Positions 1 through 11,000 of a DNA stretch of 64,000 nucleotides are shown piece by piece. Within the stretch, counting starts at the first letter, position 1, and each line of letters opens with the position of its first letter. Position numbers and translations under genes: made by a program. Below the pieces are notes generated by a model. That model did no database searches and was not told where the DNA came from. It saw nothing but the letters and a program-made list of their open reading frames with translations. Source of the DNA: Athene noctua. Taxonomy: Eukaryota > Chordata > Aves > Strigiformes > Strigidae. The stretch spans positions 42,900,348 to 42,964,347 of the forward strand of contig NC_134038.1 of assembly GCF_965140245.1 (NCBI RefSeq), in the 5' to 3' direction.

Positions 1-229
1 TGTTTCCCTGTTTAATTTATTCTGTTAACAGGTTCTTTTAGCCAGACCTTGAAACTCTTGGTAGTACATAAATTGAGGAAAATATAGGTATGTTGTCTTA
101 CATAATGGGGAGGTGGGGACAGAGTAGTACTAGGTAATACCACAGTATATATTGTCAAGAGTATTCAAATGGTTGGCTGATAGAAGCCAGTCTCTGAAGT
201 TGTGGAGTTGCAGCAGTTTGCTGAAGATC

Positions 230-275
230 CGAGGTGCAAGCTGTGCCACCTTGTGGTGGCATAGCTTGCACCTTG
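230..275. repeat. Short-loop inverted repeat (21-bp stem)
   Basis: Positions 232-250 are complementary to 255-273 with a single G-U-type mismatch, around a 4-base loop at 251-254. Two more pairs (231/274 wobble, 230/275) extend the stem to about 21 bp. Such a tight hairpin can extrude as a cruciform or fold in the pre-mRNA. The loop is too small and the stem too short for a normal pre-miRNA. No function is known. Confidence 0.8.
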
Positions 276-936
276 CAGTGTATCTTTCTGCTTTGGGACC
301 AGACTAGAGTTTATGGCAGCACATCTGATGTGCTCCTAGAACACAAATTCCAGTCTGTCATCCAAAAAGAATGCAGGTGACATGCTCTGGGACTGCTCCG
401 TAGTACAATCTACAGTAGGAGGGAATCATCAAGGGATTTGCTTAAAAACTGTTCTACTAATCTAAAATGCTAATGTAAGCACACCCCACAAGAGCAGTGC
501 TAAATCCTTATACCTCTCTGTTCCTTTGTGGTTTAGAGGAAGTAGCCTAATCTTTTGGCTTGAAGCCATTTAGATAGCTGGATTTTTTCCTCATTAATTG
601 TCCATTTATCTTGATATGGAAAAATGAGGACAGCCTGTATCAGATTGTTTTAGTTCAGTCCTAGCTCCTTCTGATTTCTCTTTTGTCTCTGCTGAGCAGA
701 GATGGTAATAAATATATCTCACTATGAGATAACCTTTTAATGTCAGACATTACAGTGATAAATACTCTAAGGAAAGATAACTTGAGGAAATGACTGCATC
801 TGTATTCCTTGCTGTTCTCTGCCTTGGTGTATTCCCCTGGCAAAGCTTGCAGCAGCTGTTAAACGGATGGCAAAGTTTTTGTGTTGCTTACGGAAGAAAA
901 AAGCTCTTCATCTTGTACTGAAAAAGATAAAGATCA

Positions 937-1032
937 TAAGATCATAGCCTTTCACACAGTTGAAATATGTGCCTTATTAATATGTATAGTATTAACATGT
1001 ACTTTTCAGCTGTGTGAAAGGCTATGATCTTA
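937..1032. repeat. Long inverted repeat, 23-bp perfect arms, hairpin about 96 nt
   Basis: Positions 937-959 are the exact reverse complement of 1010-1032. The 50-base middle also pairs in part: 965-970 can pair with the run near 995-1000, and 977-982 with 989-994. The whole 96 bases could thus fold into one long imperfect hairpin. By size and shape it could be a pre-miRNA-like hairpin or a very small MITE-like palindrome. I see no clear target-site duplication and do not recognise the sequence as a known miRNA. Confidence 0.8.
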
Positions 1033-1859
1033 CAAAGGTGTTATTTTATGTAAATAAATGTATGTATAAGTGAGTAATAGTTGGATTACATAAATTATCT
1101 AACTTCCAGAGCTTAATGTATTTCAATAGCTTTCTTAATATAAAGTAAAAGTGATTAAATTCCTTGATTATCCAGGATAATTGCCTCTGACTGTAACCTA
1201 TTGTACATTGAGGGACAATTCAGTGACCTGAGTTTAGATGCACCTAATTGCTATAGCCCAACAAAGAGCTCTAAGATGATCTGGGAAGGAGTTCTGGCCT
1301 CTTATTCACAATAGTGAACAAATGGTTCTGTGGTCAACAGAGGCAGACTGCGCTGTATTGAAGCATACTACTAACCTGCAGTCCTCCCAGTTCTGGAACT
1401 GGTGCAGGTGACTGTCAAAGTGATTCCATAGTATAGCCACACTATGCAAACCTGTTGCAGAAATTTCTCTTGTCTAGAAGTACTTACCTTAGGACTGTAA
1501 TAAAATTTAGATTCCTAAACTGAATTCTTTGTGTAAGGATGCCTACAAAGAGGAACGCTACAAGCAGACTTCTTTAAATGTGCTGAATAGACTATCTTAG
1601 AAGCAGCAATCTTGCTCAAGTATCTTTATATAGAATGGGAAGATAGATAGGTTAGTGTGATTATCCTGAATACCTTAGGTAGTGCCTCCTGAACAAAATG
1701 TCAATATTAGAGTACAATTTATTCTGTGATCTAGGTAGGCTGAAATGAGTCACTCATTTACACTTTAGACACATGAGGAAATAAAAAGATATGCAGTTCT
1801 ATTTTCATACTGTTTAGAAACAAGTTTATATGTGTGTTCTAGATCATTCTTTCTTGCAG

Positions 1860-2006
1860 GTTGTCTTTCTGTGACTTGGCTGGATCAGAGAGGTGTAATA
1901 AAACACAAGCCTTTGGAGATAGACTAAAAGAAGCAGGAAATATTAATAATTCTCTTCATATCCTTGGAAAATGCATTGCAGCACTGAAGCAAAATCAAAA
2001 TCCGAA
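1860..2006 (+). CDS. Kinesin exon: switch II and following helix
   Basis: Acceptor TTCTTGCAG precedes base 1860, which completes a codon split with the missing upstream exon. The exon encodes LSFCDLAGSERC, then the conserved RLKEAGNINNSLHILGKCI segment typical of kinesin-6 heads. It ends after two bases of a Lys codon at a GTAAGT donor (2007). Confidence 0.92.
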
Positions 2007-5000
2007 GTAAGTGACAAGTTGAAACCCTAAGCATCCCTTTATGTTTCTGTAAGGCGTTCACATGGTCAGAGGAAAATGGAAATCTACAAAATCTTGTAAA
2101 CCTTCTTTATTACAGATGTCACTGGAATATCTGAAATGAACATTCTTTCTCTGGAACTGTTTGTGAAGAATAAAAAAGGGCAATTAGCAGAAAATTACCA
2201 AGCTTTTTATAGTGTGTGTGTATGAGCAATACACTTTGTGTACAGAGCTCCTGTTTTGTCCTCTCCCCTTCCACCTCCAAATTACACAGGTGGATTCATC
2301 AGACATCTGACAGATGTCCTGTACTTAGCTCTCGGCTTGTTCCAGTGTCTGCTTTGTAACACTGGGGAACTGTGATGCAAACACTATACTACTTTTATTT
2401 TTAAATACATCAGGTTTTTTGAGAACTTATGAGATCCGGGAAAGACCTTGCTCTTTGATGTGAAATGGCTTAGGCTTAAATATGAGTATCATACTGGATC
2501 TCTTTCCTGAAAGAAAGAAACAGGATTAAGCTAAGTTATAATATCACAAAATTTTACAATATTTTTTCACAATTTTTTTTATTCTTTTCTCCATAAGGAT
2601 GAAACCAAGCTATATTCCATTCAGAGAGAGCAAATTGACTCGTCTATTTCAGCCTTTCTTTTGTGGAAAAGGCAAAGCATGTATGATTGTAAACATTAAT
2701 CAGCATGCTTCCACATATCATGAAACACTGCATGTAATGAAATTTTCAGCTATAGCCAAACAGGTAAGAGTTCATCTACTTTCTTGGATATTCTGCATTT
2801 TCTGTTATTATGGATCTATGAAATGATCGTGTTGTATGGACTTGAGTGTGATTCAGATGTGATGCATCATTCTTCTGCATGTGGTTTCCCTCTAAAAGTC
2901 TTCTAGTAGTCTTGCCCATCCTCAGACCTATTTGTGGTAAGAAGTTAAGACAGTTGCAGTTTTCTGGCTTGTTCAGTTCCACACCACCAACATTCTGTGT
3001 AAAAAGCAGTCAGAGAATTTTCAAATATGACTGGTTATACCATATATCTGAGCAAATGTAAGATTTTGAGTCAAGCTTTTGATGAATTGTTTTACCTGTG
3101 TGCAGTTAAGCATCTGTTGTGCAAGATGACAATTGTTCAAAACTTCCTGTGGTGATAGTAAAAGTAGCCGCCTCTTATTTTGTAGTCTAAATGAGATCTT
3201 TTGTGCCTGCATTGCTCCTGTTTGACTAAGTGCCAGTAATTAATAACAAAAAACAAGGGAAGACTTTTTATTGGTAAATTAATGCTTGAAGGTAGTGTGC
3301 TTCTCTCTTTTGAAGGCAAAAACCCTTCTGCTAAATCTACATGCTGTCATGCTTTTTCTGCTAGCTCTGCTTGTCAGCCTCCCATTAAATTCAGGACTTG
3401 GGGTTGATGTTTGGTCTCAAATTCATTCAGCTTTCCTGGAAGCTGCTTCTTGTAGGGAGTGGGATGGTGGGCTATGCTGTGTTTTATGGCAGGAGTACAG
3501 TCCTTTTCTAGTCTGGAACCATGGATTAGTTCTGACATGTTCCAAGTCTGTAATGGCATGTCTAATGTGATCTCAGAAAGAGTTTTCTAATTCTCTTCAG
3601 CTGTAACTTTCATGATGAGTGTGCACTGAGGAGACAAGCTTCTCTGATATGTTGTCCTATGACAGACATACTTAAAATCTTTATGCAACTAGCATAAATT
3701 GTTGAATGCTGGTCACAGTATTTCAGGAAGGAGCAAATGTTTTAGGGTTTTGCTTCTTTTCATTAACTTCCCAGGAAACTACACTAAAACCTTGTATTTT
3801 AGGGGGAGAGAAAACACCTTTCTAGACAAGCATACTAAGTTTGTTAGTAGATAATCTTTCCCATTTTTACTTTGTTACAGTACTGAAGTCTTATATTTGT
3901 ATTGATAAATGGTTTTGTCTGCTAAAAGACATGTAAAATTTTGTTAATGTTCTTGTAATCGTTAAATAGAGTGTATATACAATGATGTATTCATACTACT
4001 TCTCCCTAGTATTCTGATATCTGCAATATTGACAGCATTGATAAATCAGTGCATTCAACTCTGGATTTTCTAGGTAACCCAGACAATCCCAACCAAAAGT
4101 TTCGGTTGTTTTTCACCCAAGCTAGTTGGAGGCGATGACAAACCTATCATGCACTTTGATGCTAACACATCTGTAGGTGACTTTCCTGACAGTTCTGAAA
4201 CCTCCATAGAAGAGGAAGTGGACATCACCATTCTGAGTCATGAGGTAGATACACGTCTACTCAAAATTATACCAAGAAAGCCATTGCTATTAGTTCTAAT
4301 ATTGGAATCTTTTACCATAAGAGATGTGCTGGAAGCTGTATCAAATGAGAACTGTAAGCTGTTGCTCAGTGTCAGGCAGACCTAGACTTAGAGTGGCCTA
4401 ATTCTGGGAGAACAAGTGTAGTTGTGGAAGGCTGCATGCAGCTTTCCAGTTAGATCAAGTGCTAAATTTGGAATTGAACTGATTGCTCGACGAGAAGAGT
4501 AAAGAAGCAGTATGTGTTTAAAACAGCATTATTTAGTCGTTAGTATTCTTTTAGAAACAGCAGGAACAACTTAAGATGCAACATTTTGAAAACAAAGCTA
4601 TACAATCTAATAGCAATAAACTGTAAAAATCAGATAGATTTTATGCTAAATGGTTGTACAAATTAATATTTAAATGCCAAAACTGTAGTAAACCTTTTGA
4701 TAGCAGAAACTTATCAGGATGGAGAAGTTTGTCTTTGCAGTAGAAATTAATGTCTGAAAATATTTAGCCTTCGGTGCAGCCCCCTCTGAAAATATAGACT
4801 TGTAGGAACTTCCTCTGTGGATGTCTGTATGAATATTTCATTTGACATAGATGTGGTTTTTTTCTAGCTTGTTTTCTGAACTGAAATGTGTTAAATTTAG
4901 GATCTCTTGAAAACTACAGAAAACCTAAAGGAGAAGCTAGTTGCAGAAAGGCAAAGTAAGCTCCTTCTGGAGGTGAAGATACGTAGAGAGATGGCAGAAG

Positions 5001-8000
5001 CAATGTTCCGACAGCTGTTGGAAACAGAGGAAGCTTGGAGGCAAGTCATATTATAGCGCTATTCAAGACTGAAAGGATTCCACACACATAAATGCATACA
5101 TTTATACATATACACATATGTATGCATATACATATTTATGTGTATGCAAGACATACTCATGTTATTTAGAGAAGTTAGGGCTGGATAATTTTAAAGCTTC
5201 TGATGAAAAGGGAAGAAGAAACACTAAAATAAATTTGTACAGATAAGCCTCTTGCTGTGTATAATGAAAAGGTAATGCTGCTTTCTGATGAACTTTTCTC
5301 TGTTTAATTTGTAATTACTGGAGATTGTCCTGACTCGTTATTAGTATTTAGCAGATGTGTAAGGTTGTTACAGGTACTTCACTGAGGCTTGCGATTGTTC
5401 CAAAACTTGCACTTGGTCATGCTAATATGCATGCATGTGTGTAAGGTAGTTTGAATTATATCTCTTTGAGCTCTCCTGAATTCTTGCTCTGGATGATTTA
5501 TGAACCATTATTAGCTTACTATCTTATAAATTACTGTGCCTGCCTGCACTGATGTTACTAATTTGGGATTTTTTTTCAAATGTTTGCAGATTACTTAAAC
5601 TGAATTCACTTCCTCTTAACTCTTCTCTTCTTAAAACAGCAGTAAACTGATTTGAATTGCTAACAGAGACTAACCCCAAGTTAAGTTGCCAGCAGAACCC
5701 TCTGTGTTTTAACATGTGCACTGACTTGAAAACTGTTTGGGTGCCTTTGGCTAAAACACATGAAATGGCAGTGATGCTTTTTCTCTGAGGTGATGTTCTC
5801 TGTCACTGCTGGGGACACTTTTTTTTAAATTGACAGGAGTAATGTATAATGTATTGAAATAATATGGCAAAATAAATTTGGCATTTATCTTTAATGGACA
5901 CCCCCCCCCCCCAAAAAAAAAAAACAAAACAACAAACAAACCATACAAAAAACCCCAAACCAATGTAAAAGAAACCCCATGGAAATATGCTTCAAATATT
6001 AGGTCTAATTGGGTGTAATCATATCTATCACTGCATGTTAGTGGATTTTTTTAAAAAACTTTTGTTTGACAGATCTTAAGTATGTTCTTCTATAGCACTA
6101 TTCTTGGTGTAGGCCAAGTAGAAGTTATGCCTAGGTGCAAGTCTGTAGAATCATTGAGAATAAAAAGGGAAAAGGGAGAAAAGTACTACTTGGTCTCTTA
6201 ACATCACTATTTATGATTAATAAATTTGATATTGCCAGTTGAACACATGTAGTTAAATTGTAATAGCTGGAATGCTAATAGATAAAACTAACATGTTCTC
6301 TTCAGCAACCGCTTGGAAGATATGAAAGACTATTATGAAGAAAAACTGGAGAGCAAGTTTGAAATGTATAAAGAGGCCATCAAGAAACATGCATATGTGT
6401 GTGCAATGGAACATATTGAAGACCATTATGTTCCCATAGAAGAATTTCTAGCTGAACAAGAGAAAGTTGAGGTATGACTTAACTGCTGCTAAAAAAATGT
6501 GTGCTAGCCTCTTAACTGTAAATTTTGCTTTTCCTTAACAGAATCATTCAGGAATCCTAAACGTGACACTGAACAGGCAAAATAAATTTGACTAGCTGTT
6601 CTGGTGCCCAGTACTAACCATAAGGATAGAGATGTCTTCTGTCTTATACTACCTGTAGTGTGTACCTAAACTTCCTGATCTTTGAGGGCAGTTCGGTTTC
6701 ATCCAAGTCATCTTTATCTCTGTAGTGCATGACTGGAACACCTAGAGGATTATTGTATACAGCAATCTGACTTTGTGGAGATCTTGAGACTGTAGAGCGT
6801 AGAGTAAAAGGCTAGTCTGAAAGGGCGGTGGGGAATTTAGTACAGGGTAGCTATTTTAATTATAATGGATTTCTTCTCTGAAGGTCTAAAGGGAGAATTG
6901 TGGGATAAGAAACTGCGATGAGAGATCAGACTTTTATGAAGGAGAGAACTTAAACTCCTGATTGTACTTATACCTAGAACTGTTCAGAGTTGGCATCAGT
7001 AAGTTGCTATTCCTTTTGCAGCTGAGCCACATTAGCCATGTGCTACCAGTCACCAGTGCTACGAGTCTTTAATCTAGCCTTTGCATAAATGGCTAAGTGT
7101 ATCCAGGCAGCAGATGAGACCTGTGGGTCTCAGTCTTTTCAGAAGGTCTGTAGTGGAAGAATAGAATAACTGGTATACACCAGAGGTGCTTCCTACTGCG
7201 CTCTCCTGTTCAGGAACTTATAAGATCTCTTACTTCACTGGTAGGCAGGTTCCTTTCAAGACATGAGGGAAGTGGGTTTCTGTTGTAGACTGTGATATAT
7301 AAACATTTCTGCTCTTATAGCTCTCCACTGAGGTGCTGATAAGCAACATTGTATAGTGTAATGGCCCCTATTTTTCCACCTCCTTCCCATTTGTCTTTTT
7401 CCCCATTTAGACTCTGGTTTTTATGTTCACTTTAAGCCCTAGCTGTACACCATGTTGAGGTAGGGGAAAGCTGTCTGTATTTATAGCTGCCTCTTACACT
7501 GGCCACAAGGCTGCATAAGTGAAGAATCAAAGAACAAGATGGTCTTGGTAGCAAGTCAGATAAGAAACAAAATCCTGAAGATGTAAAACTCTTAACTGAC
7601 AAAGGAGAGCACAACATGAAATCTGAGTGGGCAGTTTCAGAGAACCAGAATTAGATGAATAACTTTTCTTGATGGTGACACTTGTTTGATTTCTCACTCT
7701 GAAATATCACCCGATATACAAGCTGACAGGTACTGAAAAGGAGATTGAGATTAAAATTTAATTCTATGAAATATGTTCTTTCTTATTTAGCAAGTTATTT
7801 GGTAACAGCGTTCAACACAGATGCACTGAAGTTTCCTTTCTGCCATATGGTTACTTTTAATACAGTTTGGAAATTTTGAGACTGGAAGAGTTGACTCCTG
7901 GAAGGTCTCATGATCTGAGTGTTATTCCTTACTGTGATTTCTCAACCATAACCATCACAATTTCCACCTGTGAGATTATTTTAAAACTGCATATGTGTGT

Positions 8001-11000
8001 GTATAATTGAAGGATGTGAAGTACTGCGTCAGATTAAGCAGAAATTCAAATACATTCTACCATGTGCCCTTCTCTTTTCAGGATAGAGAGAGTAAAATAC
8101 TGCAATTGGAAAAGCAACTTGATGAACAGTCAGGGAGGATGTTGGCTCTGGGAAGTCTGAATTCAGATATATTGACTACTGAAAATAACATGGAACTAGG
8201 TAGGAATCTAATCTGGATATTCAAAGTTCAATTTACTTTTGGTATTGTGTGTAAACAATCAAACTTTTTCTTTTGCCTATAGATCTTATGAACAAGACAA
8301 TGAAGAGAGCCAATGAAGGATTACAGAAACAGTGCAAAGAGAAAGAAGAGGTAGCTTTTGCTTAGTATCTAACAAAACTGGGGATAACAGTCCTAAACTG
8401 GCATGGTTCAATGCTTAAAGATCTTCACTATAAACAAAAGCATGAAGATTCCTGCAAATGGGGTCAAGTTTACAAAAAAGCCCTTGCCCAACTGTGGATG
8501 ACACTTGCCAGATATTGGCTGTGTTCTGGCTTCAGTTTGTAAAGGCATCTACTTTGTAACAAGTCACACGGTGAACATGATGTGAGTTGGAAGCAGGGAA
8601 GTATTGGGACTGGTTTTAAGTGTTGCTGCCATGGCCTCAGTGCTTTCCTTCCTGAAATGCTGCCTGTTCATGCTCAGGGGAACAATTACAGAATCTGGTA
8701 ACAGTTTAGATCTAGAGCCAAAAGAGTGCATTAAACCATTCCTTTCTGTAAGTACTGAACTCCACTGTCCTCTTAAGGAAAGGGTAGTGTCTCTGTTCTT
8801 CCAACAAACAAGACCCCTGTGTTCTGAATAGCAGATAGAGGTGGCAATCATGAGCTTGTGTTATGAAAAACTAATATTAATTATTTTTAGGTATGTGTTT
8901 TTAGTTTATACCTTGAATGAACTTCTTGAAAGGCTACTGTTACTTTCCTATGTTTAAAAAGAATGGGGAGGAGGGAAGAAACAGCCTTGTTCCTTTCACT
9001 AATAACAAATAGAAGCAGGGGCTAGAGAAATAGTTCCAGCTGATTCTAATAAACCATGTAAATGGAAATTGAACTTAAATCCCTTTCTATTGAGAAAGCC
9101 TACTCCAAAAAAAACCTTTTTCCTTACCGAGTTTAATGTCTCGTGTTATGGCTCTGGCATTTGTTTTCCACTCCTGTCCTTGAAAGCTCTACATAATTTT
9201 CCATTTCCTTTGTAAATTACAAATTTTGATGAAAGTTTGGCTTTTATGCTTGATATGGGAATACAGTATTTATTGTTTTGTGTGGCTAGAAAGTGTTAGA
9301 GTGATGGGATTGCTGCCTGGCAATAACTGAAGTGAGAGCAGTTTAAATAATTTGGTTCCATCAGTGCCTTTCTGCTGCTTTGCCTCACATATCTGTACAT
9401 GTGTGATGAGTAATTCACTACTCTTTATCTTCCTATTCAGCCACTAAACATGGGCAAAAGGTGATTTTTTTTTTTTTTTTTTTTCGCAATCTGGATATTT
9501 TCACTCCAACTTTGTAGAAGCCAATTAATCATATAACACTAATTTTTCTAGTTCAGAGTTCCTTTTCTGTCTCAGGACTTAATCCATCAATATTCCCATA
9601 AGAAAAGAGAGGTCTTCTGTGGTAGCTGTGTTCCAGTTCACTACATGAATAGTGTTAAGGAGACCAGAGTGTTCTTTTCATTACTCTTACTGAAAAGGAG
9701 CATATTGTTCCAGGAGCAGCTTAGTCTGTGGTGCTGTTCTTTGACAGGTCTGTGTAAACCTATAGTAGCTTCAGCACAACAGCCCTTGAATGCTCCAGCT
9801 GTATTTTATAACCAGAAAAGATGGGCTGGGACATAGGAGGCTGAGAAGCAGACTTCATCTTCATTGCTTTGATCTTGCAGTTTGCACTGTTCAGTATTAA
9901 TTGGAAATGCCTACAGTGTCTGTATGAGTTCCAGTCATAAACTAAATGAATGTAAAGTGTGTCATCTTGAACTTCACTGTGTACGGCTTTTATTTTCAGC
10001 TTATAAAATCTCTGAAGTTTAAAATACAGAAATTAAATGAGACCCTGCTAGAAGCTAATGAAGGCTACAAAAAAATGGCAGAAGAGAACAGTCAACTGAA
10101 GCGCACAATCATGCTCAAGGTTTGTCAATAATTTAAACGCAACTTTAATATGGCTTGTATCCATAGTTGTACTGGATGTTTCTGCATCTTTGCATATGTA
10201 AAACCACCATTCAGTCTTACTAATTTCTTCTGATGTTATCTTTTATCTCCCTAACTTCCTGAATTAAGAACTCGGAGCCCTTGTGTTTCACTCCTTGACT
10301 TTGTATCTTGTAAGAGAAGACTAATTTTTAAACTGAAGTGATAGACTCAGTCAATAGGGTAACTGTGCTGACAAGTGTTGCTGATCTAAAGATGCCACGA
10401 GTTATTGTTGAGCAAAGAAAATACTACTCGAAACTCTAGTCATGAAGTCTTTTGCTGAGACCAAGCAAGGTGCCAGTGTACAAGTGTTAGTGCAACAAGA
10501 CCTAAGGATCTGTTAAGGCTTTAAAGCTATACTGACAGGCTTGCAGAGGTGGCCAAGCTGGATAAGAGATATGGGCAGGTTACTTAATACTGAAACAGAA
10601 GAAATCTTTCCTTCAGAACCAGGCACTTCATAAAGTTGGCAGCATCTGACCTCAGATAGCAACTAGATTCCTAAATAAAAAAATGAAGGTTTTGAAATCT
10701 TGACACTTTGCATCTGTCTCATTTGTAATTTGTAAATGAAGCAAGGCAGGTATGACTGCTTAGTGATATTTTCCTTTGAACATTAAATTACCTTCTGCAT
10801 GCTTTTTAGTCTTAAGCCTGAGACTGAAAATTGTTCATCTTGAACTTTGTTTCTTTGGTTCTAAGACATAGGAAGGTGCCTTTTTGTTAACCACAAGGAT
10901 TAGGGAGCATCTTTAGGACTCTATTCTGCCCACTCAAAGCATTTATTCAGTCCTGGTTAGCAGATTTATGACTATGATAAGAGTTTTGATTTTGCTTTCA

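Larger units (their letters stand above)
1..1859 (+). other. Intron of the KIF20A-like gene, entered mid-way
   Basis: No reading frame here resembles a kinesin exon. The stretch ends in a clear polypyrimidine tract and AG acceptor directly before the switch II exon. The upstream motor exons (P-loop, switch I) must therefore lie left of the window. It contains two strong inverted repeats, at 230-275 and 937-1032, listed separately. Otherwise it is AT-rich intronic sequence without recognisable repeats. Confidence 0.75.

Noticed and set aside
1..45. AG acceptor-like sequence at the left edge followed by a short open stretch
   Set aside because: The frame after it stops within a few codons and does not resemble the missing kinesin motor exon.
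4149..4385. Frame running from the kinesin exon at 4074 through its donor to a stop near 4383
   Set aside because: The next exon joins in phase from the donor at 4244, and the read-through part has no kinesin similarity. It is intron sequence.
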